DNA of 36,698 bases, taken from DATIJP01 sp964569185 (GTDB lineage: Bacteria > Chlamydiota > Chlamydiia > Chlamydiales > Rhabdochlamydiaceae). The notes below the pieces were generated by a model. It did not search any database. It was not told where the DNA came from and saw only the letters and a program-made list of their open reading frames with translations. Each line of letters starts with the position of its first letter. Positions within the stretch are counted from its first letter, which is position 1. Made by a program: the position numbers and the translations under genes. Location of the stretch: assembly GCA_964569185.1 (NCBI GenBank), contig CAZMTP010000009.1:1-36698 (forward strand), read 5' to 3'. Shown here piece after piece: positions 1 through 7,501 of this stretch.

Positions 1-110
1 TAAAGCATCTCATTGAAAATTTCTATATCAGGAATAGAATTAACCGCAAAGGGGGGACGTAAAAAGGCTTGATTTAGCTGTAATGGCACTCTAGAATTAA
101 AGACTTTCAC
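1..110 (-). CDS. possible 5' end of an unidentified gene running off the left edge
   Basis: Reading leftward from a GTG at 110, 36 codons are open to the window edge. They encode a peptide starting MKVFNSRVPLQLNQAF and containing FLRPPFAVNSIPDIEIF, which looks protein-like. There is no visible Shine-Dalgarno site, and the start lies only 5 nt from the 5' end of the divergent tRNA. I do not recognise a family, and 36 open codons can occur by chance, so this is a weak call. It would matter mainly as the gene that flanks the integrated element on the far side of the tRNA. Confidence 0.25.
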   Translation of the reverse strand, partial: MKVFNSRVPLQLNQAFLRPPFAVNSIPDIEIFNEML

Positions 111-115
111 ACTGA

Positions 116-188
116 GGGGCAATAGCTCAGTGGTTAGAGCAGCGGACTCATAACCCGTAGGTCCTAGGTTCAATCCCTAGTTGCCCCA
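116..188 (+). tRNA. tRNA with CAT anticodon (elongator Met or Ile2)
   Basis: The acceptor stem GGGGCAA (116-122) pairs perfectly with TTGCCCC (181-187), with discriminator A188. A D arm (GCTC/GAGC), a 7-nt anticodon loop CTCATAA with anticodon CAT, and a T arm CTAGG-TTCAATC-CCTAG are present. CCA is not encoded. G1:C72 pairing excludes initiator tRNA-fMet. The D arm and the G27:U43 layout resemble the lysidine-modified tRNA-Ile2 at least as much as elongator Met, so the amino acid is left open. The anticodon stem has an A31/C39 mismatch at its loop end. A tyrosine recombinase gene follows directly, so the 3' end is a likely integration site. Confidence 0.93.
161..188 (+). other. candidate attachment site (attL) in the tRNA 3' end
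   Basis: The T arm and 3' acceptor strand of the CAT tRNA sit immediately upstream of a tyrosine recombinase gene in the same orientation, the usual arrangement when an island has inserted into a tRNA 3' end. The 166 nt between tRNA and integrase start contain inverted repeats (for example CTTGAA/TTCAAG, and TCCAACC at 316-322 with GGTTGGA at 346-352) that could be recombinase arm or control sites. I found no second copy of the tRNA end within this window, so the far boundary is unknown. Confidence 0.35.
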
Positions 189-354
189 TTTTTTTAAGTG
201 GTTCATTTCACGAGGGATGAGCGAAATTGAGCTTGAATCAATATCAAGTTCAAGTTTAAATTCTACGCCGATGGTGCACAGGCGGTGCAACCAGTTGGCA
301 CTTCACCCGGCACTATCCAACCAGATAAGCAAAACAAAAACCAAAGGTTGGACT

Positions 355-1425
355 ATGGCATCTATATACAAAAGAAAAAATCAGAATGGGACCACTGTTT
401 GGCGCGCAGTAGTGCGCGTTAAAGGGCATCCTACTATCTGTAATCACTTTGATCGGAAGCAAGAGGCTGAAGATTGGGGTAAAGAGGTCGAGAGGAAGAT
501 AAAGCTCGGCGAGTTTAAATTTGACCAGCATGGAAAACAGTACACTTTTGCGGAGTTGGTCGAGAGGTTTAGTCGGGATGGTTCATTGGACCACCATAGG
601 TCTAAGGAAGACACTTGCCGCCATTTGGATTATTGGAAAAAGCGGGTGGGTGATTACGGACTGGTGCATTTAACCCCCGATCTGCTTAGTCAGGAACGGC
701 AAGTATTGATAGAGACGCCAACTCACAAAGGGACAAAGCGGACCGGGTCCACTGTGAATCGATACATGTCGAGCTTGTCATCAAGTTTAAGCTATGCCGT
801 CAAGCAACTGAAATGGATAAGCGAAAACTCCTGTTTGAGTTTGGTAAAACTGAAAGAAAATCCGGGCAGAGATCGGGTTTTGACAGAAGAGGAGCTTTTC
901 AGATTGCTGGATGCGTGCAAAGAGAGCAAGTCCCCTTATTTGTATTGCACTGTGTTGATAGCAGTGACCACCGGAGCAAGACAAGGCGAAATTTTAAACT
1001 TGGAATGGAGCCACGTTGACTTCAAGAACAAACTAGCCTTCCTGAAAGAGACCAAAAACGGTAGACCGAGAAGCATTTTCCTTTCGGATTTAGTCATTAA
1101 AGAACTAGAAAAGCTATCTCAAGCAAGACCCCCTCAAAAGACGCTAGTGTTTGCTAGCCGGACCGCTTTCGGAAAAATTGATATCAAAAAAGCTTGGCGG
1201 GAAGCACTTAAACGGGCCGGGATCACTGCTTATCGCCAACATGATTTAAGACATTTATTTTGCACGCTTGCAGCAAGCCAAGGCGCCTCTAATTTGGAAC
1301 TTGCCACCGCCATGGGTCACCGCACTTTGGAAATGCTTCAAAGGTACACCCACTTAGATGTGCAAGTCACCAAAAAATTCAGTAACCAGATTTCAGAGAA
1401 AATCGGTAAAGGAGATTCTTTATGA
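355..1425 (+). CDS. tyrosine recombinase / integrase
   Basis: Phage-type site-specific recombinase of about 356 residues that would cut and rejoin DNA at the att site. The C-terminal catalytic domain carries the expected residues, numbering from ATG 355: Arg209 (TTGARQGE), the box HDLRH with His296 and Arg299, His322 (MGHRT), and the nucleophile Tyr331 (QRYTHL). The N-terminus (MASIYKRKNQNG) is the AT-rich-DNA-binding beta-hairpin commonly seen at the start of these integrases. That is why ATG 355 is preferred over a frame extension back to 181, which would overlap the tRNA. Start context is weak (AAAGG), and GGTTGGA in an inverted repeat covers it. Its stop overlaps the next gene by 4 nt, so the two are probably translated together. 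It is intact and plausibly active. Confidence 0.93.
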   Translation: MASIYKRKNQNGTTVWRAVVRVKGHPTICNHFDRKQEAEDWGKEVERKIKLGEFKFDQHGKQYTFAELVERFSRDGSLDHHRSKEDTCRHLDYWKKRVGDYGLVHLTPDLLSQERQVLIETPTHKGTKRTGSTVNRYMSSLSSSLSYAVKQLKWISENSCLSLVKLKENPGRDRVLTEEELFRLLDACKESKSPYLYCTVLIAVTTGARQGEILNLEWSHVDFKNKLAFLKETKNGRPRSIFLSDLVIKELEKLSQARPPQKTLVFASRTAFGKIDIKKAWREALKRAGITAYRQHDLRHLFCTLAASQGASNLELATAMGHRTLEMLQRYTHLDVQVTKKFSNQISEKIGKGDSL

Positions 1426-2498
1426 TCCAAAAAACATTAGCCACTATTAAGCTGCTTTCAGTTCAAACAGCCCTTCCAAAAGAGCTCCTTGATGACCTTA
1501 GAAAAATGATCAACCAAGCTCGTAGGTCTATTGCTTCAACAATAAATACCTCTCTGGCAATGAATTACTGGCAAGTCGGCCATCGGATTCGAAAAGAAAT
1601 TTTACAAGATGATAGGGCTGCCTATGGACGTGAGATTGTCGTAACAGTGTCACGACAATTGGTTTCAGAATATGGGAATAGCTTTTCCGAGAAAAGTTTA
1701 CGTAGAATGATACAATTTGCAGAGGTTTTCCCTGATGAACAGATTGTCGTAACGCTGTTACGACAATTGGGATGGTCTCATTTTATTGCTCTTATCCCCA
1801 TCAAAGATAGCATCAAGCGTGATTTTTATGCAGAGATGTGCCGGATCGAAAAATGGAATGTACGGACCCTTCGTAAAAAAATTAGTTCTATGCTCTATGA
1901 ACGAACCGCCCTTTCAAAGAAGCCCGAGTCACTGGCAAGGACCGAATTAGATGCACTCAGAAAAGAGGACCAACTCACACCTGATCTCGTGTTTCGCGAT
2001 CCCTATATTCTTGAATTTTTGAATCTCAATGATCGCTATGTAGAAAAGAACATTGAAGATGCCATTGTGCGTGAATTAGAACAGTTCTTATTGGAGCTGG
2101 GTGTGGGTTTTTGCTTCGTTGCAAGGCAAAAATGCATCACTGTGGATGAAGAGGACTTTCATATTGATCTTCTGTTTTTCCATAGACGATTGAAAAGGCT
2201 CGTTGCTATTGAGCTAAAACTCGGTGATTTCAAGCCCGAACATAAGGGGCAAATGGAACTCTACTTGCGCTGGCTTGATAAATATGAACGCAGTCCCGGA
2301 GAAGATTCCCCAATGGGTCTTATTCTCTGTGCCGGTAAAAAGCAAGAGCGCATTGAACTCCTTGAGCTTGGCCGCTCCGGCATCCACGTAGCGGAGTATC
2401 TCTTGGATTTGCCATCCAAAGAGGTCTTACGTGAAAAACTACTCAAAGCGATACAATCTGCTCGTCAGAGGTTAGAAAATAAAAAAGATCTGGCATAG
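1422..2498 (+). CDS. DUF1016 / YhcG-type PD-(D/E)XK nuclease-domain protein
   Basis: Full-length member (358 aa) of the DUF1016 family. It has an N-terminal helical DNA-interaction region (LRKMINQARRSIASTIN, YWQVGHRIRKEI) and a C-terminal PD-(D/E)XK fold with Asp249 in HIDLLFF, Glu264-x-Lys266 in AIELKLG and a following Gln in GQMELYL. The ATG overlaps the integrase stop (ATGA), which indicates a coupled two-gene cassette. Family members are common on islands and near restriction systems. Their biochemical job is poorly known, and cleavage activity here is inferred from intact motif residues. Two 25-nt DNA palindromes lie inside the gene, encoding the repeated peptide IVVT-xx-RQL. It looks intact. 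Confidence 0.9.
   Translation: MIQKTLATIKLLSVQTALPKELLDDLRKMINQARRSIASTINTSLAMNYWQVGHRIRKEILQDDRAAYGREIVVTVSRQLVSEYGNSFSEKSLRRMIQFAEVFPDEQIVVTLLRQLGWSHFIALIPIKDSIKRDFYAEMCRIEKWNVRTLRKKISSMLYERTALSKKPESLARTELDALRKEDQLTPDLVFRDPYILEFLNLNDRYVEKNIEDAIVRELEQFLLELGVGFCFVARQKCITVDEEDFHIDLLFFHRRLKRLVAIELKLGDFKPEHKGQMELYLRWLDKYERSPGEDSPMGLILCAGKKQERIELLELGRSGIHVAEYLLDLPSKEVLREKLLKAIQSARQRLENKKDLA
1635..1659. repeat. 25-nt dyad, copy 1
   Basis: ATTGTCGTAAC, a 3-nt centre, then GTCACGACAAT: an 11-bp inverted repeat with one mismatch, inside the DUF1016 gene. The same dyad recurs exactly 108 nt (36 codons) downstream in the same reading frame. Confidence 0.85.
1743..1767. repeat. 25-nt dyad, copy 2
   Basis: ATTGTCGTAAC, centre GCT, then GTTACGACAAT: a perfect 11-bp inverted repeat. 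It is in frame with copy 1, and both encode the peptide pattern IVVT-xx-RQL. It may be only a by-product of coding, or a protein-binding site. Confidence 0.9.
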
Positions 2499-2606
2499 CT
2501 ACTTTTTCTCTTTAGTTGACAACATATTTTTTTTGTTCACCTAGTAAGACTTATTCCGCTATGATCCCGCGCTCCAATTGTTAGCAATTCGATAAGGAGT
2601 CTAAAC

Positions 2607-3307
2607 ATGTGGTGTATATTGGGCCTCGTTTTAGGTGTGTTCTCAATTCTCAATGCTTTTGCAAATGGACCTCTTAGCCAAATGTATTTGGGAGCAAGAG
2701 AAGGAGCTCCTGAAAGCATCGTGGAAAATGTAAGCACAATCCACGGCGATTATTCAGAATTCGAAATTCTCTAGAAGAAGCTAAAACCCATGCTTTAAGA
2801 CTCAGCCAATATGCTCAAGGAGTTAAAATTCATGGTATCCATAATGCAACTCATTCCAAATCTATAGATATTGCTGAATGTATGTTAGGACTGTGTGGAA
2901 TTCCCACTACGCCAGTCGGATTATTAAAAAAAAAATGGCAACGGTTTAGTGCTATCCATGACTCTTCTGCAAAATATTTTCAAATTTGTCATAGTGGTGG
3001 AGCTATTCATGTTTATAATGCATTGGCCTCCTCTCCCAAAGCGGTGCGAGATAGAATTATCGTTCTTGCAATTGCTCCAGTAACTATAATACCAAGACAT
3101 CTATGTCGTGCATCCTACAATTTTGCAAGCAAACGAGACAGTGTTCCAAAATATGATATAATAGGTAGAAGACGGTATGGAAATCAGCTCACTTTATTGG
3201 ATCCACATCCTGAGGCATTGGAAGATGATCATGGTTTTGATAGTCCTACCGTCCAAACAATCATTCAGAAACGAATTAATGATTATTTGAAACAGGTTGG
3301 AGAATAA
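2607..3307 (+). pseudogene. DUF687 family protein, broken by a 1-nt frameshift
   Basis: The ATG at 2607 has a good Shine-Dalgarno site (AAGGAG, 2594-2599). The first frame gives a signal-peptide-like start (MWCILGLVLGVFSILNAFA) and then APESIVENVSTIHGDYSEFE before TAG at about 2772. The next frame continues without a gap as NSLEEAKTHALRLSQY, IHGIHNATHS, then FQICHSGGAIHVYNAL (a hydrolase-like HSGGA motif) and SPTVQTIIQKRI, ending at 3307. Restoring one base near 2762 (TTC-CGA instead of TTCGA) would give one protein of about 233 residues matching what I remember of the chlamydia-specific DUF687 family. A start at 2882 for the second half would lack the conserved N-terminus. A sequencing error cannot be excluded. 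No slippery heptamer supports programmed frameshifting. Molecular function is unknown. Confidence 0.72.
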
Positions 3308-3309
3308 AA

Positions 3310-3828
3310 ATGAAAAATGTAATCATCGTCGTAACTATATTTGCCATTTTTGGAGCAGTTATACTTTACTCACATTTTACCCCTTCCCCTGTGTATTATG
3401 AAAAAATAGCTGATGCAATCACTGATAAGACTGCCAACAAACTTCGAAATGAAAAAGGTTTGATTTTAGTTGGAACCGGCGGCAGCATGATGGATGCTGT
3501 AAAGATGTTAATGATGGGTTTTGATTATTTTGAAGCAGTAGATGTTAAAATAGCCAGACATCTACTAATAAACTCTATAGAAGAATATTTATTAGAAATC
3601 AATAATAATGAAAAGATAAGACCTTATCTTCATAATTATCCTTTTACGGCTAACAATATAGAAATTGAAATTTACTTCCGCAACCCTAATGGTTCAAAAG
3701 TCGCCTTAAATCAAATTTGTATTGCATCTGCAAGAAAAGGAAAAATAGTTTACTATATTGATGATCCTGATCGTCACACACTCAAAGCTATTTTCGAAGA
3801 AACTTATGAAGAAGCTACCAAAAGATAA
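3310..3828 (+). CDS. unknown membrane-anchored protein
   Basis: This 172-residue protein starts 2 nt after the DUF687 reading frame ends, so the two are probably cotranscribed. Residues 3-22 (NVIIVVTIFAIFGAVILYSH) form one hydrophobic segment, a signal anchor or uncleaved signal peptide, which puts the rest in the periplasm. The soluble part contains LILVGTGGSMMDAVKMLMMGF, with a Gly-rich turn, and a C-terminal acidic/basic helix. I have a sense of similar hypothetical proteins in environmental chlamydiae but no named family. No catalytic motif is evident. Confidence 0.7.
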   Translation: MKNVIIVVTIFAIFGAVILYSHFTPSPVYYEKIADAITDKTANKLRNEKGLILVGTGGSMMDAVKMLMMGFDYFEAVDVKIARHLLINSIEEYLLEINNNEKIRPYLHNYPFTANNIEIEIYFRNPNGSKVALNQICIASARKGKIVYYIDDPDRHTLKAIFEETYEEATKR

Positions 3829-3849
3829 TTAATTAAAGAAAAAACCACG

Positions 3850-4242
3850 TTGGACTTCAAAATTCGAAATCTCAAAAAAGTCAGCATCATTGCAATTATT
3901 GTCTCATCTAGCTTACAAAAGTCGCTTGTATCGGCTCATCCTATAATCGATGAGGATGGATGGTTACGATATATCTCCTTAGATAAGGACATTAATGCTT
4001 ATTGGGAAGGTTCGGCTTACGCTCTGCAGAAAGCAAGTAGCGAGCCTAAAAAAGTCACTGCTGCTAGCATTATCGCCAGTGCAGAAATCATCGAGGGGTT
4101 GGCGTTCCAATCACTTGAAACTACTTTAGAGAGTGCGCGTAGAGATAACGCATCCTCTGATGTAGCATGGATCACTGAATGGATGCATGATGAGTGGCTG
4201 AAGGAACAGTCAAAAGAAGAAGAAAGCCACGCTTTGCAATAG
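3850..4242 (+). CDS. unknown small exported protein
   Basis: A 130-residue frame starting at TTG 3850, since no in-frame ATG is available near the 5' end. There is no clear Shine-Dalgarno site. Residues about 8-30 (LKKVSIIAIIVSSSLQKSLVSAH) look like a signal peptide with a possible SAH cleavage point. The mature part is acidic and helical (TAASIIASAEIIEGLAFQSL; WMHDEWLKEQSKEEE). It follows the membrane-anchored protein by 21 nt and may share its transcript. The family is not recognised. The unusual start leaves room for a truncated 5' end. Confidence 0.5.
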   Translation: MDFKIRNLKKVSIIAIIVSSSLQKSLVSAHPIIDEDGWLRYISLDKDINAYWEGSAYALQKASSEPKKVTAASIIASAEIIEGLAFQSLETTLESARRDNASSDVAWITEWMHDEWLKEQSKEEESHALQ

Positions 4243-4286
4243 AAATGCAGTAAATATTTTATTGTTCACAGAAAGAAATTGTAATT

Positions 4287-4802
4287 ATGACTTCTATTTT
4301 ACAAGTTGCAAATACTTCAAACTTTTCCCAAGATATTTCACTTAGCTCCAATCCCCAAGAGCAAAAACAGGAACTACAACCAGAACAAGAAACATGCTCT
4401 ATTTGCCTCTACGGAGCAGAAAACAGCCGTTTATGCAAAGTCTCTCATAGAACTACCGAATTTTTTCATAAATTTCACTTAAATTGTATTAATCCATGGC
4501 TTTCTCTTGGTAATCGAAACTGCCCTAATTGCAGGGAACCAATAAAAGCAATTCATATTGCTACAAACCCTTCTGCTGTATCGGAGGATGAAGAACAACC
4601 TTTAATCCAACAAGAACATGTGATTGAAATCAGAGATCCTTCAATCAGCCAATCGCTTATCCAAGGATTCCAACAAGCTCCTTGTATAGCAAGAATTGCG
4701 ATGATCATATCCGGTACAGTTTGTGTTGGCGGATTGGTTGTTGCAGGTTGGTTTTATCAGCAACTCATTTCACATTTCGCGGATTTAACCAATCACCATT
4801 GA
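4287..4802 (+). CDS. RING-H2 zinc-finger membrane protein, candidate ubiquitin-ligase effector
   Basis: The protein has 171 residues. Residues 37-82 hold a RING-like zinc cross-brace: Cys37-x2-Cys40, Cys50, His61-x2-His64-x2-Cys67, then Cys79-x2-Cys82, with the typical context FHLNCINPWL and CPNCREP. Spacing between Cys50 and His61 is longer than in most RING-H2 domains, so the third zinc ligand is uncertain (Cys50 or His54). A flexible acidic stretch follows (SEDEEQPLIQQE), then one strongly hydrophobic segment at about 137-160 (IARIAMIISGTVCVGGLVVAG) and a short tail. The architecture copies eukaryotic membrane-bound RING E3 ligases. Since bacteria lack ubiquitin, the natural reading is a protein delivered to host membranes. 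Delivery and ligase activity are inferences. The start has little Shine-Dalgarno support. Confidence 0.75.
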   Translation: MTSILQVANTSNFSQDISLSSNPQEQKQELQPEQETCSICLYGAENSRLCKVSHRTTEFFHKFHLNCINPWLSLGNRNCPNCREPIKAIHIATNPSAVSEDEEQPLIQQEHVIEIRDPSISQSLIQGFQQAPCIARIAMIISGTVCVGGLVVAGWFYQQLISHFADLTNHH

Positions 4803-4879
4803 TTGTCTGATTTTTAAATTTACTTGAGCGCAAACTGTTCTTTCATTTATTGTCACTTCCTTTCTAAAGGAGGTACTCT

Positions 4880-6055
4880 ATGTTTTCCACTCTGAAAATG
4901 TCCCTATCACTGCTTTTCTGTTCTGTAGTCTTATGCGCTCATGAACTTAAAGTCGTCCAGCTTGCTCCCCCGCTGATATCGACTGAAACGCTTTCAGAAG
5001 AAATCGTCTGCACACGTCCAATGCGCAATGGGAAATTTAACATTTCCATGGAGCATCATAATGGAAAAACAGTTGTAAATTGCTATGGACATGGTGGATC
5101 AGGTTGGACTACCTTATTCGGTTCAGTAGATAAAGCGATCGAACTTTTTAAGGCAACCAATCCCAAACCAAATACTCCCATTCGAGTCATTGGCTCAGGA
5201 TGCATGGGATTGACAGCCGCGATAGAACTGACTCGCCAAGGTTATAATGTCGCAGGGATCTTAACAAAAAGCATATACGACATGCCTTCATGGAGGGCTG
5301 CAGGTTATTTTGCCTTGGTTTCAGTAAAGACTTCTCCTGAAGAACAAGCAAGTCTTAATGAAATTGGTTTAAATACGTTTCTTGCTTATCAGAAAATTGA
5401 CCGCGGCACGCATCCGTATATTTCCAAAGATGCAGTGAGATATTTGCCTGTATATTGTAGTACTGACACAGAAGCCGGCGTAGAAGACTTAGAAGCTCGC
5501 GGAATGATTCCGCCGCGTGAATATGTTTCCTTGGACTTTGGCAATAATGTGATTCATCATGACTATGTCAAATATATGACTTATTTCATGAATACCACTA
5601 CCCTTATGCGCCAACTTACAAATGAAGCAGCCAAACTCAATATTGCTGTAGAAGAAAAAACCATCGATGCCTTTGACCAGGTAGCTGAAGAAATCATTTT
5701 CAATTGTTCTGGACTGGGCGGAAGAGAGTTAAATGCAGACCCCAATATGATTCCCGTTCGTGGGCATTTAATCACTTTGAATGAAAGCGCAGGAACTGGA
5801 CATATGGATTATATGATTTACACCAAAGTAAAGCAGGATGGTAAAGAAGAGTACATTTACATGTTCCCAAAAAACATCTCTATAACACCAGAACATAAAG
5901 ACGGCGTGGCCTGCGTTGGAGTTTTTGGAGGAACGTTTATCCCTCATGTAGACAAACTAAGCCCATCAGAACAAGAAAAATTAGACAGCATTGAGTTTAA
6001 ACGCCTATTGGATCGGAATTCACAATTCTTTCAAGGGCATCCATTCACTGAATGA
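4880..6055 (+). CDS. exported FAD-dependent oxidoreductase of the D-amino-acid oxidase (DAO) type, circularly permuted order
   Basis: 391 residues with a good Shine-Dalgarno site (AAAGGAGG, 8 nt upstream). Residues 1-20 resemble a Sec signal peptide (SLLFCSVVLCA). A segment RPMRNGKFNISMEHH then leads into VNCYGHGGSGWT (68-77). Only afterwards comes the FAD-binding Rossmann motif VIGSGCMG (GxGxxG at 105-110) followed by the usual DAO body, including IIFNCSGLGGREL and VPVRGHLITL. In canonical D-amino-acid oxidases the GHGGxG motif ends the protein and the Rossmann motif starts it. Here the C-terminal block is at the front, and the protein stops where that block would normally begin. All motifs are present, so it is probably functional. 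Substrate is unknown: a D-amino acid or another amine. Export of an FAD enzyme is unusual. Confidence 0.8.
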   Translation: MFSTLKMSLSLLFCSVVLCAHELKVVQLAPPLISTETLSEEIVCTRPMRNGKFNISMEHHNGKTVVNCYGHGGSGWTTLFGSVDKAIELFKATNPKPNTPIRVIGSGCMGLTAAIELTRQGYNVAGILTKSIYDMPSWRAAGYFALVSVKTSPEEQASLNEIGLNTFLAYQKIDRGTHPYISKDAVRYLPVYCSTDTEAGVEDLEARGMIPPREYVSLDFGNNVIHHDYVKYMTYFMNTTTLMRQLTNEAAKLNIAVEEKTIDAFDQVAEEIIFNCSGLGGRELNADPNMIPVRGHLITLNESAGTGHMDYMIYTKVKQDGKEEYIYMFPKNISITPEHKDGVACVGVFGGTFIPHVDKLSPSEQEKLDSIEFKRLLDRNSQFFQGHPFTE

Positions 6056-6078
6056 TATTGGTCTTCCAAAAATAAAAA

Positions 6079-6100
6079 CTGCAGGCCCCCGCGCCTGCAG
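6079..6100. terminator. GC-rich hairpin, possible terminator
   Basis: CTGCAGGC (6079-6086) and GCCTGCAG (6093-6100) form a perfect 8-bp stem with a 6-nt loop, 24 nt after the DAO-like gene. A run of T follows only on the minus strand, so as a rightward intrinsic terminator it is imperfect. Confidence 0.4.
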
Positions 6101-6186
6101 AATCTAGATACAACTACTTTTCTTGTAATTGTCCAACAATTTTTTAAGTTTACTTGCACGGGGCTCTTCCCGTATAAAAAAATTCA

Positions 6187-6213
6187 GGTAGTCCACACAT
6201 GTTAAGGACTACC
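6187..6213 (+). promoter_or_regulatory. leader hairpin upstream of the first MHS transporter
   Basis: GGTAGTCC (6187-6194) and GGACTACC (6206-6213) form a perfect 8-bp stem with an 11-nt loop. An ATG in the loop (6199) opens a 16-codon frame (MLRTTKIQKKNSFGFI) that overlaps the TTG start of the transporter at 6236. This could be a translational control element. Alternatively the short frame is the original N-terminus of the transporter, cut off by one extra T. Confidence 0.35.
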
Positions 6214-6235
6214 AAAATTCAAAAGAAGAATAGCT

Positions 6236-7501
6236 TTGGCTTTATCTAGAGCAAAACAGCTCCAAGTCATTCTTGCAGTCACGCTCGGGGGCATCCTCGA
6301 GTGGTATGAGTTCTTTCTCTACATCTACTGGTCGCCTCTGATTGCACAGCTATTTTTCAATTCCACCTCAGAAGTGATGGGCCTCATCAATACGCTGCTT
6401 ATCTTTTTTATCGGCTTTTTGGCACGCCCTATCGGAGGCCTGTTCTTTGGCTACCTTGGTGACCGCTTTGGCCGAAAATTTGCTTTTATGGCCACGATTG
6501 TGCTCATGATTCTTCCTAATGTCGGCATTGCCATGATCCCGACTTACGCCACGATAGGCCTGGCCGCTCCAATCCTTTTGGCCGTCTTACGCTTTTTGCA
6601 AGGAATCCCTGTCGGCGGTGAACTGCCTGGAGCCATGTGCTACTTATATGAAAGTTCCTTTCCCAATCAAAAAAGATTTCATTCCAGTTTTACCTTCTTC
6701 GGTCCACAAATCGGCGTTGTGATTAGCTTGCTGGAATCTTTCTACTTAGAAAAACATCTATCGCCAGAACATCTTCTTGAATGGGGCTGGCGACTTGCCT
6801 TTGCAAGCAGCGGACTATTCGGTTTAGCAGGTTTTTTCTTGCGCAATAAATTAAAAGAAACGCCTTCTTTTAAGCAGTTGGAAGAAGAAAAAAAAGTATT
6901 GCACAATCCAGTGACTGAGGCAGTCCAACGGCATAAAAAAAACATTTTTCTCGGCTTCTTCGCTTCTATCGCTGAGGCAACAGGTTTTTATATATTTTCT
7001 GTATTTTCGGGGTTCTATTTCATTGGATTAGGCGTTCTAAGCAAATTTGATAATTTGCTCATCACAGTCGCTGTGCTGATTATTTCTTGCTGCACGATTC
7101 TGATTTTTGGGCGCCTTGGCGACAAATACAATATTAAGCGTATGTTGATCTATAGCTCTTTAGCGATTATCGTGCTGTCTTTTATTCTCTATTTTCTCAA
7201 TGGCCATCCCAATAAAATCCATATCCTTATTTTTGAAATCATTTTTATGATTTTATTAAGTGTGCAAACAGCCCTTATTCCTTCACTTTTATGTGATCTT
7301 TATCCCAGTAGAGTGCGCTTTTCTTGCATTGGATTAAGTTTCAATTTATGCGATAGCGTCGTGGGAGGGCTTGCACCCATTGTGACCTTGTATTTCATGC
7401 AATTTTCACAAAATACCACCTCTTTTATGCTTGTGATTGCAGCCGCGTTCCTGATTTCTTTAATCCCTTTCAGCTTGATTAAATATAAAGATGCTAATTA
7501 G
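6236..7501 (+). CDS. MFS transporter, metabolite:H+ symporter (ProP-like) family
   Basis: 421-residue, 12-helix carrier of the MHS branch of the major facilitator superfamily. ILEWYEFFLYIYWSPLIAQLFF lies in helix 1, the motif-A loop GYLGDRFGRKFAF joins helices 2 and 3, and the motif VGGELPGAMCYLYE is typical of the family. Substrate cannot be read from sequence; relatives move compatible solutes, organic acids or amino acids with protons. It is a close paralogue of the transporter in the histidine decarboxylase operon (shared LEWYE, ARPxGGLFFG, LPGAxCYLYESS). The TTG start has poor Shine-Dalgarno support, and a 1-nt slip would extend the protein to an ATG at 6199. It ends 4 nt into the convergent exported carbonic anhydrase gene. 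Confidence 0.85.
   Translation: MALSRAKQLQVILAVTLGGILEWYEFFLYIYWSPLIAQLFFNSTSEVMGLINTLLIFFIGFLARPIGGLFFGYLGDRFGRKFAFMATIVLMILPNVGIAMIPTYATIGLAAPILLAVLRFLQGIPVGGELPGAMCYLYESSFPNQKRFHSSFTFFGPQIGVVISLLESFYLEKHLSPEHLLEWGWRLAFASSGLFGLAGFFLRNKLKETPSFKQLEEEKKVLHNPVTEAVQRHKKNIFLGFFASIAEATGFYIFSVFSGFYFIGLGVLSKFDNLLITVAVLIISCCTILIFGRLGDKYNIKRMLIYSSLAIIVLSFILYFLNGHPNKIHILIFEIIFMILLSVQTALIPSLLCDLYPSRVRFSCIGLSFNLCDSVVGGLAPIVTLYFMQFSQNTTSFMLVIAAAFLISLIPFSLIKYKDAN

Noticed and set aside
2537..2737. 66-codon minus-strand frame with possible promoter
   Set aside because: It is antisense to the N-terminus of the DUF687 gene, which has a strong ribosome site and family-like sequence.
2755..2775. Programmed frameshift at the DUF687 break
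   Set aside because: No slippery heptamer or downstream hairpin is seen; a simple 1-nt loss explains it better.
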